Shown piece by piece: positions 7,511 to 15,823 of a DNA stretch of 43,259 nucleotides. Source of the DNA: an uncultured Prevotella sp. (GTDB lineage Bacteria > Bacteroidota > Bacteroidia > Bacteroidales > Bacteroidaceae); NCBI GenBank assembly GCA_946183415.1, contig CAMHAM010000021.1:1-43259 (forward strand). Reading direction: 5' to 3'. The notes under the pieces are model-generated. The model had not been told where the DNA came from, did no database searches, and saw only the letters and a program-made list of their open reading frames with translations. The translations under genes and the position numbers were made by a program. Each line of letters begins with the position of its first letter. Position 1 is the first letter of the stretch.

Positions 7511-8128
7511 ATGGATAAGCTTTCTGCAGAACAACGGCACAAGAAGGCTGCGATTAAGCAAGAGCAGAGCGATGCCTGCATCAGCTCTGCCGAGCGTGAA
7601 CAGGCTCGGCGATCAGCCAACATGGCGGCGATTCATTCGAAGGATACGAAGCTGGAGATGATTGTGCGGCGTGGGTTGTGGAGTAGGGGATTCCGTTATA
7701 GGTTGAATTCTCCGAAATTGCCTGGGCATCCTGACTTAGTGCTGAGGAAATACAGGACGTGCATCTTCGTGAATGGGTGTTTCTGGCATGGGCACCATGT
7801 GGCGTTGCCACAAGTGAATAGTGAAGAGAGAATAGTGAATAGTTCGTGCTGTAAGATTCCGAATACGAATCGTGAGTTCTGGGTGGCGAAGATTCGTAGG
7901 AATAAAGAGCGTGATAAGGAGGAGCAGCGCAAGTTGGCTGAAATGGGGTGGCATTGTATCACGGTATGGGAGTGTGAGCTGAAATCGTCGAAGCGTGAGG
8001 ATACTCTTAATTCGATTGCGTTTACGCTCAACCATATTTGGATGCAGGATCATCAGGTTGTCGCAAAGCCTTATCTTCAGTCCGAGGAGGAAGAAGGCTT
8101 GCAGAAAGCAGCAGAGGAAGAAATATGA
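7511..8128 (+). CDS. Vsr-like very short patch repair endonuclease with insertions
   Basis: The core matches DNA mismatch endonuclease Vsr, which nicks next to T:G mismatches produced by deamination of 5-methylcytosine. Recognisable motifs are MAAIHSKDTKLE, PGHPDLVLRKY (catalytic Asp region) and FVNGCFWHGH, followed by NREFWVAKIRRN and WHCITVWECEL. At 205 aa it is longer than usual. About 25 extra residues separate the opening MDKLSAEQRHK from NMAAIHSK. A second insertion of about 16 residues follows HGHH; its DNA contains short repeats of the type GTGAATAGTGAAGAG. The C-terminus has an acidic tail. No Dcm-type methylase is present in the window, so it may be a stand-alone or altered enzyme. 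The Vsr assignment is strong; activity is uncertain because of the insertions. Confidence 0.82.
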   Translation: MDKLSAEQRHKKAAIKQEQSDACISSAEREQARRSANMAAIHSKDTKLEMIVRRGLWSRGFRYRLNSPKLPGHPDLVLRKYRTCIFVNGCFWHGHHVALPQVNSEERIVNSSCCKIPNTNREFWVAKIRRNKERDKEEQRKLAEMGWHCITVWECELKSSKREDTLNSIAFTLNHIWMQDHQVVAKPYLQSEEEEGLQKAAEEEI

Positions 8129-8155
8129 AGGAGATAGAAGTTTTCGTCGTAAATA

Positions 8156-8187
8156 TTTGGAGATAATGGATTATTTCCTTATTTTTG
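8156..8187 (+). promoter_or_regulatory. Promoter of the small membrane/lipoprotein operon
   Basis: The -33 box TTTG (8156-8159) and -7 box TATTTTTG (8180-8187) are separated by 20 bp, the canonical Bacteroidetes spacing. It reads into the 26-aa membrane peptide gene at 8213. Confidence 0.6.
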
Positions 8188-8212
8188 CATCTGGATTCTT
8201 AAAATAAAGATT

Positions 8213-8293
8213 ATGGACTGGTTACACATTATTGCCGTAGTGGTATTGGTTATTATCGGAGTGGGTATTTACATGAGTAAGCGTAACGGATGA
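8213..8293 (+). CDS. 26-aa single-pass membrane peptide
   Basis: A short reading frame encodes a peptide of 26 residues: MDWLH, one hydrophobic segment (IIAVVVLVIIGVGIYM) and a positively charged end SKRNG. This is the typical shape of small bacterial inner-membrane proteins. It follows a good promoter and is 1 bp from the start of the next lipoprotein gene, so the two are probably translated together. Function unknown. Support is contextual (promoter, spacing, hydrophobicity), not homology. Confidence 0.5.
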   Translation: MDWLHIIAVVVLVIIGVGIYMSKRNG

Positions 8294-8294
8294 A

Positions 8295-8594
8295 ATGAGA
8301 GGCTGGCACTTTGTTTTTGTGGCCGCTATGCTTCTGTCGTGTCATGGGCAGAAGGATGGTGATTCCCCCAAGGATGACACCATTGAGGAGGTGGAGTTCG
8401 TGAGAAAGGTGGAGGAGAAGGGCAATAAGGAGGCTCCCTCCATGTACGACGAGCGCTACGGTACTCCTATCATTGAAAAGGAGGGCAAGCCCAAGGACGA
8501 CCTGGTAAAGGATCCCAAGGAGGATGAGATTCTGCCTTATGGTGAGGGATCTGATACGTACTACGACAACGTGGGCGGCTATGATGACTATTGA
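8295..8594 (+). CDS. Small acidic lipoprotein, 99 aa
   Basis: The N-terminus MRGWHFVFVAAMLLSC is a short lipoprotein signal with a likely lipidated Cys at residue 16. The mature part is highly charged and low in hydrophobic residues, with many Asp, Glu and Lys and an end rich in Tyr, Asp and Gly (SDTYYDNVGGYDDY). It is probably disordered and anchored in an envelope membrane. No family is recognised. It follows the 26-aa membrane peptide by 1 bp. Its stop (8592-8594) directly abuts the stop of the convergent gene (8595-8597), leaving no room for a terminator. Confidence 0.65.
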   Translation: MRGWHFVFVAAMLLSCHGQKDGDSPKDDTIEEVEFVRKVEEKGNKEAPSMYDERYGTPIIEKEGKPKDDLVKDPKEDEILPYGEGSDTYYDNVGGYDDY

Positions 8595-9026
8595 TTATTC
8601 CTTCTGACGGATGAACTCCATCTTCTTGGGCATCTTCTGCCATTTCCCCTTCTGCGACAGTTTCAGCTGACTGCCTTCTTCCTGGCGGAAAACATAGAGT
8701 GAATCGTTCTCACGTACGAGAGAAGCAATGAGGTCTTCGCTGCCGAATTCGTTGATCATCGTCAGTTTGGCTTTCTTCCCTTTGACTTCTGCACTGGTGA
8801 TGAGCCAGATGAAATTGTTCACCTTCTTCCCCATATAGCCTGGCAATGAGCCGTAGAAGTCCTGATCAGGTATGGTGATGCTTTCGTCGCAGAAGTCGAT
8901 TTTGAGAAACACCCCGTATTCTTTATTATAAAGGTACGCGCGGAAGTCCTCACATGGTGTCTGCGCCCACAGCGCGTGGTTTGCCAACAGGAGAAATGCT
9001 ATTGTAATTAACTTATTCATATTCAA
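8595..9026 (-). CDS. Secreted hypothetical protein, 143 aa
   Basis: A signal peptide (MNMNKLITIAFLLLANHALWAQ) predicts export to the periplasm or beyond. The mature part of about 120 residues looks beta-rich (GVFLKIDFCDESITIPDQDF, KKAKLTMINEFGSEDLIASL) and basic at the end. I do not recognise the family. It contains two Cys in the mature N-terminal part that could form a disulphide. It converges exactly with the lipoprotein gene to its left and diverges from glycogen synthase on its right. Confidence 0.65.
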   Translation of the reverse strand: MNMNKLITIAFLLLANHALWAQTPCEDFRAYLYNKEYGVFLKIDFCDESITIPDQDFYGSLPGYMGKKVNNFIWLITSAEVKGKKAKLTMINEFGSEDLIASLVRENDSLYVFRQEEGSQLKLSQKGKWQKMPKKMEFIRQKE

Positions 9027-9129
9027 TGCTTTTTCTTATTTGCTGACAAAGTTACTAATCTAAATCATTATTTCTTCAATCTGATTAAAAAAATTAGGGA
9101 AAAGGTTAGGAATTTTAGAAAAATTTAAG

Positions 9130-9137
9130 TATCTTTG
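9130..9137 (+). promoter_or_regulatory. -7 promoter element of glycogen synthase
   Basis: TATCTTTG followed by GC, 21 nt before ATG 9159. It overlaps the in-frame ATG at 9135, which is therefore not the start. Confidence 0.65.
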
Positions 9138-9158
9138 CAGCCAATTATAATTGAAACG

Positions 9159-10850
9159 ATGGCAAATAAGCATTTAATGCCAGACTACATCTTCGAGTCA
9201 AGTTGGGAAGTCTGCAACAAGGTAGGGGGAATCTATACAGTCCTTTCGACGCGTGCCAAGACCCTACAGGAGGCACTTCAGGATAAGATAGTTTTCATCG
9301 GTCCTGATTTTTGGAAAGAGCAAGAAAGCCCGTATTTCAAGGAGGATAAGACCCTCTTTGCTGAATGGCAGTGTGAAGCACAGGAGCAGGGGCTCAAGTT
9401 AAGAGTAGGTCGCTGGACCATTCCAGGTGAACCTCTCGCAATTCTGGTGGATTTTAATCCGTTCTTCGAAAAGAAGAATGAAATATACGGTTGGCTGTGG
9501 GAGCACTACAGCGTAGACTCGTTGCATGCCTATGGCGACTACGATGAAGCTTCGATGTTCTCGTATGCAGCCGCACTGGTGGTGGAGAGTTTTTATAACC
9601 ATTATCTCAACAGCAGCCAGAAGGTGATCTATCATGCTAACGAGTGGATGTGCGGTCTCGGTGCCTTGTATATCAACAACAAGCTGCCTCAGATTGGTAC
9701 TATCTTCACCACTCACGCTACGAGCATCGGCCGCTCGATTGCTGGAAACATGAAGCCTCTCTACGACTATCTGTTTGCCTACAATGGAGACCAGATGGCT
9801 GGCGAGCTCAATATGCAGTCGAAGCATTCCATCGAGAAGCAGACGGCTCACTATGTTGACTGTTTCACTACCGTGAGTGACATTACAGCCAAGGAGTGTG
9901 TGGAGCTGCTCGATAAGCCAGTTGATGTCGTTCTGCCTAATGGCTTTGACAACAGTTTTGTGCCTAATGCCCAGAATTTCGCTCGTAAGCGCAAGGCAGC
10001 CCGTCGCAAGATGCTTGATATCGCCAACGCTCTGTTGGGTGAGGATCTTGATGACGACACACTGCTCATTTCGACTTCAGGCCGCTATGAGTTCCGTAAT
10101 AAAGGTATCGATGTGTTTGTGGAAGCGATGAACCGTCTGCTCCGCGATCGCGAACTGAAGAAGAAGGTCGTTGCCTTCATCGAAGTTCCTGGTTGGGTAG
10201 GGGAGCCTCGCAAGGATCTGCAAGCCCGTCTGGAGGAAGGCAAGAAATACGACACGCCACTCGATGTGCCTCAGGTGACTCATTGGCTTCACAACATGAG
10301 CCATGATAACGTGCTGGGCATGATGAAGTATTATGATATGCACAATCGTAAGGAGGACAAGGTGAAGGTGATCTTCCTGCCTTGCTATCTCGACGGCAAG
10401 GACGGTATCGTCAACCTGTCGTATTATGATATCGTACTTGGCAACGATCTTTGCATCTATCCCTCTTATTATGAGCCTTGGGGCTATACCCCGCTGGAGG
10501 CTGTTGCCTTCAAGGTACCTTGTATCACCACCGATCTCGCAGGTTTCGGTCTTTGGGCCAATTCTGTGTTTGGTCATGACGGCCAGATTACAGATGGTGT
10601 GAAGGTGATTCATCGTACAGACTATAATTACTCAGAGGTGGCTGATATCATCAAGGACACTGTGGCCGACTTCTCTTCGATGAAGAAGAAGGATGTCGAC
10701 ACTTGCCGCAAGAATGCCGATGCCCTCTCGAAGAAGGCTCTCTGGAGTGAGTTCATTAAATATTATTATGAGGCTTACGACATTGCCCTGAGCAAAGCCG
10801 AGGCCCGTAAGAAATCCCTGAAAGAAGACAAATCAGAAAATTCAAAATAA
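9159..10850 (+). CDS. Glycogen synthase, GT3 (eukaryote-like) type
   Basis: This 563-aa glycosyltransferase extends alpha-1,4-glucan chains from a nucleotide-sugar. The opening YIFESSWEVCNKVGGIYTVL resembles yeast and animal glycogen synthases (GT3) rather than the usual bacterial GT5 GlgA, and the acceptor/donor region has YPSYYEPWGYTPLEA, the conserved Glu-containing motif. GT3 enzymes are normally UDP-glucose users; the donor here is inferred. I chose ATG 9159 (MANKHLMPDY) because the longer ATG 9135 overlaps the promoter. Glycogen phosphorylase follows 14 bp downstream, so synthesis and breakdown are encoded together. No branching enzyme or ADP-glucose pyrophosphorylase gene lies in the window, consistent with a UDP-glucose route. 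Confidence 0.9.
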   Translation: MANKHLMPDYIFESSWEVCNKVGGIYTVLSTRAKTLQEALQDKIVFIGPDFWKEQESPYFKEDKTLFAEWQCEAQEQGLKLRVGRWTIPGEPLAILVDFNPFFEKKNEIYGWLWEHYSVDSLHAYGDYDEASMFSYAAALVVESFYNHYLNSSQKVIYHANEWMCGLGALYINNKLPQIGTIFTTHATSIGRSIAGNMKPLYDYLFAYNGDQMAGELNMQSKHSIEKQTAHYVDCFTTVSDITAKECVELLDKPVDVVLPNGFDNSFVPNAQNFARKRKAARRKMLDIANALLGEDLDDDTLLISTSGRYEFRNKGIDVFVEAMNRLLRDRELKKKVVAFIEVPGWVGEPRKDLQARLEEGKKYDTPLDVPQVTHWLHNMSHDNVLGMMKYYDMHNRKEDKVKVIFLPCYLDGKDGIVNLSYYDIVLGNDLCIYPSYYEPWGYTPLEAVAFKVPCITTDLAGFGLWANSVFGHDGQITDGVKVIHRTDYNYSEVADIIKDTVADFSSMKKKDVDTCRKNADALSKKALWSEFIKYYYEAYDIALSKAEARKKSLKEDKSENSK

Positions 10851-10864
10851 TTATTTGAGACATT

Positions 10865-13438
10865 ATGAAAATTAAAGCAGATTACACAAACGATCCCTCT
10901 TGGAAGGTATTGACCGTCAGAGCAACTCTGCCTGAGGAACTGAAGTGTTTAGACGAGATTGCCCACAATATGTGGTGGGTGTGGAACTACGAGGCACGTG
11001 ACCTGTTCCGTGAGCTCGATGTTGAAATCTATCACGAAGTGAGACATAATCCCGTGATGCTGTTGGAGCGTCTCAGCTTTGAGCGTAAGGAAGCCATTCT
11101 TAAAGACAAGGCTCTTATGAAGCGTATTAAGGATGTCTATGAGAAGTTCCGCAAATATATGGACGTAAAGCCCGATGCAAAGCGTCCCTCTGTTGCCTAC
11201 TTCTGTATGGAATATGGTATGCATTCTGCCCTTAAGATATATTCTGGTGGTCTGGGTATGCTCGCTGGTGACTACGTGAAAGAGGCTTCCGACTCTAACG
11301 TCGATATGTGCGCTGTTGGTTTCCTCTATCGTTTCGGCTACTTCAAGCAGTCGCTGAGCATGGACGGACAGCAGATTGCCAATTACGAGACTCAGAACTT
11401 CGGTTCACTGCCCATTGAGCAGCAGCTCGACAAAGATGGCAACCCATTGGTAATCGACGTGCCCTATAATAACTATCAGGTTCACGCTTATGTGTGGCGC
11501 GTGAATGTAGGCCGCGTGAAGTTGTATCTGCTTGACACTGATAACGATATGAACTCTGAGTTCGACAAACCCATTACCCACGCTCTCTATGGTGGTGACT
11601 GGGAGAACCGTCTGAAGCAGGAGATCCTGCTTGGTATCGGTGGTATGCTGCTGCTGAAGAAGCTTGGCATCAAGAAGGATATCTATCACTGCAACGAGGG
11701 TCACGCCGCACTCTGCAACCTGCAGCGTCTGTGCGATTATATCGACGAGGGTCTTACATTCAACCAGGCCATGGAGCTTGTTCGTGCATCTTCACTCTAT
11801 ACGGTTCACACTCCTGTACCTGCTGGTCATGACTACTTCGACGAGGGTCTCTTCGGTAAGTATATGGGTGGCTATCCTCAGAAGCTGGGTATCTCTTGGG
11901 ATGAGTTTATCGGCATGGGTCGTACCAACCCCGATGATCACGGAGAGAAGTTCTGTATGTCTACCTTCGCTTGCAACACTTGTCAGGAGGTTAACGGCGT
12001 ATCTATGCTCCATGGTTGGGTATCTCAGAAAATGTTCGCTCCCATCTGGAAGGGCTACTATCCTGAGGAGAACCACGTGGGCTACGTTACCAACGGCGTA
12101 CACTTCCCCACTTGGGTGGCTACGGGCTGGCTGACCAAAATCTATCAGAAATATCTTGATCCTAAGTTTATAAACGATCAGTCTAACGCTAAACTCTGGG
12201 AAGGTATCTACGATTGTCCTGACGAAGAACTTTGGGCTACCCGTCTCGAAATGAAGCAGAATCTGATTTTCTACATTAAGAATCAGTTCCGCGATGCATG
12301 GCTGAAGAATCAGGGCGATCCTTCCCGCGTGGTTTCACTGATTGAGTCGATGGATTCAAAGTGCCTGATGATTGGCTTCTGCCGTCGTTTTGCTACTTAC
12401 AAGCGTGCCCACCTGCTGTTTACTGATCTTGAGCGTCTCTCAAAGATTGTCAACAATCCAGAGCGTCCTGTCATGTTCCTCTTCGCTGGTAAGGCTCACC
12501 CCGCTGATGGTGCTGGTCAGGGTCTTATCAAGAAGATCTATGAGATCAGTCAGCGTCCTGAGTTCCTGGGTAAGATTATCTTCCTTGAGGACTACGACTT
12601 CCTGTTGGCTCGCCGCCTCGTTTCTGGTGTTGATATCTGGATGAACACACCTACACGTCCTCTCGAGGCATCGGGTACTTCGGGTGAGAAGGCTGAGATG
12701 AATGGTGTTGTTAACCTCTCTGTAAAGGATGGTTGGTGGCTTGAGGGCTATCGTGAAGGCGCCGGATGGGCACTTACCGAGAAACGTACCTATCAGAATC
12801 AAGGCTATCAGGATCAGCTGGATGCAGCTACCATCTATGGTCTGCTCGAGAACGAGATCATTCCTCTTTATTACAATAAGGACAAGAAGGGCGTCTCTAA
12901 GGGTTGGTGCAAGGTTATCAAGAACTCTATCGCCCAGATTGCTCCTCATTACACGATGAAGCGTCAGCTTGATGATTACTACTCTAAGTTCTATGAGAAG
13001 GAGGCTAAGCGCTTCAAGGAGCTCTCCAAGGACAACTACCGTCTGGCTAAGGATATTGCTCAGTGGAAGGAGACCGTTGCCGAGCGCTGGGATGCTATCA
13101 GTGTGGTTTCTGCTGAGTCGACAGCTCCGGCTTCCGGTCTGCATCTGACTGGCGAGGAGTACACGCTTCGCTTTGTCATCAATGAGCAGGGCCTCGATGA
13201 TGCCGTTGCCCTGGAGAAGGTTAACGTTCGCGTCGACAAGAATGGCGAGGAGCACGTGTACTCTATCGAGCCGCTTAAGATGGTTGGTCATGAGGGTAAC
13301 AACTATACCTTCGAGGTGAAGCATTCTCCCAAGCAGTCCGGTCAGTACAAGACTGCCGTACGTATGTATCCGAAGAACAAGAACCTGCCTCACCGTCAGG
13401 ACTTCTGCTATGTGAAGTGGCTGGAGTTTCCGGTTTGA
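10865..13438 (+). CDS. glgP: Glycogen/alpha-glucan phosphorylase (GT35)
   Basis: This 857-aa protein releases glucose-1-phosphate from alpha-1,4-glucans using pyridoxal phosphate. It belongs to the shorter bacterial alpha-glucan phosphorylase branch, with a DUF3417-type N-terminus (about residues 10-120) followed by the phosphorylase fold: [20 protein letters not shown], then HCNEGHAAL, then the PLP-lysine region [16 protein letters not shown]. Where many relatives have GTSGMKA, this one has GTSGEKA, with the Lys kept. A C-terminal beta domain of about 100 residues (from about 745) is present. It follows glycogen synthase by 14 bp with no promoter between, so they form one operon. Transcription probably ends at the hairpin at 13475-13506. 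Confidence 0.93.
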   Translation: MKIKADYTNDPSWKVLTVRATLPEELKCLDEIAHNMWWVWNYEARDLFRELDVEIYHEVRHNPVMLLERLSFERKEAILKDKALMKRIKDVYEKFRKYMDVKPDAKRPSVAYFCMEYGMHSALKIYSGGLGMLAGDYVKEASDSNVDMCAVGFLYRFGYFKQSLSMDGQQIANYETQNFGSLPIEQQLDKDGNPLVIDVPYNNYQVHAYVWRVNVGRVKLYLLDTDNDMNSEFDKPITHALYGGDWENRLKQEILLGIGGMLLLKKLGIKKDIYHCNEGHAALCNLQRLCDYIDEGLTFNQAMELVRASSLYTVHTPVPAGHDYFDEGLFGKYMGGYPQKLGISWDEFIGMGRTNPDDHGEKFCMSTFACNTCQEVNGVSMLHGWVSQKMFAPIWKGYYPEENHVGYVTNGVHFPTWVATGWLTKIYQKYLDPKFINDQSNAKLWEGIYDCPDEELWATRLEMKQNLIFYIKNQFRDAWLKNQGDPSRVVSLIESMDSKCLMIGFCRRFATYKRAHLLFTDLERLSKIVNNPERPVMFLFAGKAHPADGAGQGLIKKIYEISQRPEFLGKIIFLEDYDFLLARRLVSGVDIWMNTPTRPLEASGTSGEKAEMNGVVNLSVKDGWWLEGYREGAGWALTEKRTYQNQGYQDQLDAATIYGLLENEIIPLYYNKDKKGVSKGWCKVIKNSIAQIAPHYTMKRQLDDYYSKFYEKEAKRFKELSKDNYRLAKDIAQWKETVAERWDAISVVSAESTAPASGLHLTGEEYTLRFVINEQGLDDAVALEKVNVRVDKNGEEHVYSIEPLKMVGHEGNNYTFEVKHSPKQSGQYKTAVRMYPKNKNLPHRQDFCYVKWLEFPV

Positions 13439-13474
13439 GCGGTTAATCGCCGTGTGAGACAGAAGCTATAAGCG

Positions 13475-13506
13475 AAGCGCCCGGGTTCATTTGAACTCGG
13501 GCGCTT
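13475..13506. terminator. Bidirectional terminator after glgP
   Basis: The stem is AAGCGCCCGGGTTCA paired with TGAACTCGGGCGCTT across a 2-nt loop, with one G-U pair. It ends the rightward glycogen operon. The stop codon of the leftward DUF4369 gene (13487-13489) lies inside the hairpin, so it can serve both directions. Confidence 0.8.
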
Positions 13507-14092
13507 TATAATTCTTTTCGATGTATTGTCCTAACGGATTGTCAGCATTTCTTCGGGCGGTGTTCACGATGCAGTCTGACATTCTTCGATGCAGACTGTC
13601 GATAGCCTGAAGTCTGGCTTTGTGTGTCACCTCGTCAGTAGGTGTCTTTGCGGATGCTACCAGACTGATGAGCTTCGTGCCCATGCGCTGTATCGAGTCG
13701 TTTAACTGCTGCCACTGGTTGTTCAGTTTCGTGCCCGAAGTCCTTGGTGGCTTTGGAGGTAGGTTCAGCTCCAGTGTGATGTTGCCTGGCTCCAGCATGA
13801 AGTCAACGCTGCAACTCTTCATCCTGTTCAGATAGGCTTTGCAGAAAAGGACGGTGTCTGTATGGCCAGTCACATTGAACTTCCCGTCTACGACGATGGC
13901 CTTTCCAAGCATCCGCTCTGGTTCGTTCTCCAGCACGATACAGATAGTATCGCCCTGTTCCAACTGGCGCGCAAAACCCTGAATGTGATATCCGTCTGAC
14001 TGGCAGGAAAACAAAGATGCAAGAATTGCACACTCCACACTTCTCACTCCACACTTAAATAATGTAGAGGTCACTGATACTCTGATTTTCAA
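13487..14092 (-). CDS. DUF4369-type lipoprotein without thioredoxin domain
   Basis: The mature region (YHIQGFARQLEQGDTICIVLENE ... TVLFCKAYLNRM ... VDFMLEPGNITLEL) matches the DUF4369 domain. In Bacteroidetes this domain usually forms the N-terminal half of TlpA/AhpC-type thioredoxin-like envelope proteins. Here it is followed only by a helical tail of about 90 residues, so the redox domain is missing. The start is uncertain. ATG 14092 overlaps the end of prs by 38 nt; GTG 14047, in frame, gives a short signal peptide ending in SLFSC. The DNA around 14024-14057 consists of near-repeats of GTGGAGTG, a repeat type that can create or alter N-termini. Probably co-transcribed with prs. Confidence 0.7.
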   Translation of the reverse strand: MKIRVSVTSTLFKCGVRSVECAILASLFSCQSDGYHIQGFARQLEQGDTICIVLENEPERMLGKAIVVDGKFNVTGHTDTVLFCKAYLNRMKSCSVDFMLEPGNITLELNLPPKPPRTSGTKLNNQWQQLNDSIQRMGTKLISLVASAKTPTDEVTHKARLQAIDSLHRRMSDCIVNTARRNADNPLGQYIEKNYKAPEFK

Positions 14093-14993
14093 TCACACGT
14101 CGGATAGCATCTGCGAACATATCAGCTACACTGAGTTGCTTAACCTTGGCGCAGCGCTGGGTGTAGGGGATAGAGTCTGTGAAGATAATCTCCTCAAGTG
14201 CTGATTCCTGGACACGGTCACTGGCAGGTCCGCTCATCACACAGTGTGACGCACAGGCACGTACTGTTTTGGCACCATGCTCCTTCATCAGGTCGGCGGC
14301 CTTAGTGATGGTACCGGCAGTGTCTACCATGTCGTCGACGATTACAACATTCTTGCCTTCCACCTCACCGATGATCTGCATCGTGGCCACAACGTTGGCT
14401 CTGGCTCGCGTCTTGTTGCAGAGCACGAGTGGACAGTTCAGATATTTGGCATACGTGTTGGCGCGCTTTGAACCGCCTACGTCAGGCGATGCAATCACGA
14501 GATCGTCGAGTTTCAGACTCTGCAGATAGGGGATGATTACGCCCGATGCATAGAGATGATCGACGGGTACATCGAAGAATCCCTGAATCTGGTCGGCATG
14601 GAGATCCATAGTGATGACACGGTTTACACCAGCCACACTCAGCAGGTCAGCCACCAGTTTGGCTCCAATGCTCACACGGGGCTTGTCCTTACGGTCCTGT
14701 CGTGCCCATCCGAAATAGGGGATCACTGCATTGATGGTGCGGGCTGAAGCACGCTTGGCAGCATCGATCATCAGCAGGAGCTCCATCAGGTTGTCACTAC
14801 TGGGGAATGTGCTCTGTACGAGGAAGACATCGCGCCCTCGGATACTTTCTTCATAGCTGACGGCAAACTCTCCGTCAGAGAACTTTGTGATGAGCAGCTG
14901 TCCCAGCGGGCAGCCCAAACTTTGGCAGATTTTCTCTGCGAGGTACTTTGTAGCAGTACCCGAAAATACCATGTAAGAGTTCTTTTCTGACAT
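14055..14993 (-). CDS. prs: Ribose-phosphate pyrophosphokinase
   Basis: This 312-aa enzyme makes phosphoribosyl pyrophosphate from ribose-5-phosphate and ATP, feeding nucleotide, histidine and tryptophan synthesis. Seen in the sequence are SIRGRDVFLVQSTF, PYFGWARQDRKDKPRVSIGAKL (ATP and flexible-loop region), MDLHADQIQGFF and the PRPP-binding loop VVIVDDMVDTAGT. Length is normal for class I enzymes. It starts 29 bp downstream of the ThiE-like gene stop, with no promoter visible between, so the order is ThiE-like, prs, DUF4369 on one leftward transcript. Confidence 0.95.
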   Translation of the reverse strand: MSEKNSYMVFSGTATKYLAEKICQSLGCPLGQLLITKFSDGEFAVSYEESIRGRDVFLVQSTFPSSDNLMELLLMIDAAKRASARTINAVIPYFGWARQDRKDKPRVSIGAKLVADLLSVAGVNRVITMDLHADQIQGFFDVPVDHLYASGVIIPYLQSLKLDDLVIASPDVGGSKRANTYAKYLNCPLVLCNKTRARANVVATMQIIGEVEGKNVVIVDDMVDTAGTITKAADLMKEHGAKTVRACASHCVMSGPASDRVQESALEEIIFTDSIPYTQRCAKVKQLSVADMFADAIRRVIENQSISDLYII

Positions 14994-15022
14994 TATTTAT
15001 TAATGTTTTTGATGTTTTAATC

Positions 15023-15631
15023 TTATTCAATGGACTTGCGCAGCTTCTCGAAGTGCGCCAGCAGCTCCTTGTAGTCGATCTCATTATGTATGTTGAATCG
15101 GTTCCACAGGTCGCCGCAGATCACGATACCCCCGAATCCCAGTGCTTTGGCCTCCTTCACGTTGTCGAGGTTCATGCCCCCCAGGGCATACACCTTCTTG
15201 TCGATCAGTCCCTGTTTGGCAGCTGTCTCAAGCTCCTCGCGTGTGAACGACTGCTTCTCGTCGGCATTGGTCTGACTGTCAAAGATGGAGTGCAGGAACA
15301 CGTAGTTCGAGTGGCGCTTGGCCTCCTTCAGTTCACTGATGGCATGACAGGTACGTGTCACATTGCCCCGATAGCCTGCCGGGGGCTCTGTGAAGGCATC
15401 ATCGATATGTATGCCTTTCAGCCTGTACTCCTCTTTCAGGTAGAAGTGGCCGTGAACGGTAATCTTATGGTGATAGTCGTCGCCCAAGAGTGTCAGCAGT
15501 CTTTCCGAGAACATTGGGGCTGCCCCTGGCTTATACAGGTGCAGGTTCTCCAGACCTTCTTCGAAAAGGTTTGCCAGAATCTTGTCTTCTTCAACGAAGA
15601 AGGTGGGTTTGGTCATGACTATTAGTTTCAT
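15023..15631 (-). CDS. Thiamine phosphate synthase-like (ThiE/TenI) protein
   Basis: This 202-aa TIM-barrel protein resembles thiamine phosphate synthase and its TenI relatives: LHLYKPGA, VHGHFYLKEEYRLKGIHI, and the phosphate-binding end VYALGGMNLDNVKEAKALGFGGIVICGDLW. Several positions that ThiE uses for the pyrimidine substrate are not obvious, so a TenI-like or other role is possible. ATG 15631 (MKLIVMTKPTFF) is chosen because the longer ATG at 15673 lies upstream of the promoter at 15661-15668. It leads the operon that includes prs. Confidence 0.75.
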   Translation of the reverse strand: MKLIVMTKPTFFVEEDKILANLFEEGLENLHLYKPGAAPMFSERLLTLLGDDYHHKITVHGHFYLKEEYRLKGIHIDDAFTEPPAGYRGNVTRTCHAISELKEAKRHSNYVFLHSIFDSQTNADEKQSFTREELETAAKQGLIDKKVYALGGMNLDNVKEAKALGFGGIVICGDLWNRFNIHNEIDYKELLAHFEKLRKSIE

Positions 15632-15660
15632 TTTCTCTGTGTCATCTCTGTTCTGTGGTG

Positions 15661-15668
15661 CAAACTTA
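15661..15668 (-). promoter_or_regulatory. -7 promoter element of the ThiE-like/prs operon
   Basis: TAAGTTTG on the minus strand, followed by CACC, about 30 nt before ATG 15631. Confidence 0.6.
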
Positions 15669-15742
15669 CTCATTTTTTTCGATATTCAGCCCTCTTTGGC
15701 TAAAAAAATGTCTTTCAAGGTGTGTTTTTCAGAAAAATGTCG

Positions 15743-15750
15743 TAATTTTG
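15743..15750 (+). promoter_or_regulatory. -7 promoter element of fabD
   Basis: TAATTTTG followed by CACC, with a leader of roughly 70 nt to ATG 15824. It is divergent from the ThiE-like promoter about 75 bp away. Confidence 0.6.
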
Positions 15751-15823
15751 CACCCTGAAAGGAAGGAAATAGGTAAATCAAGGTAAAAAGATAAAAAGTA
15801 ACAAATAAAAAAAGAAAATCGAA

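Noticed and set aside
12440..13393. 317-aa antisense frame inside glgP
   Set aside because: It is a shadow of the phosphorylase coding sequence with no start signal or family match.
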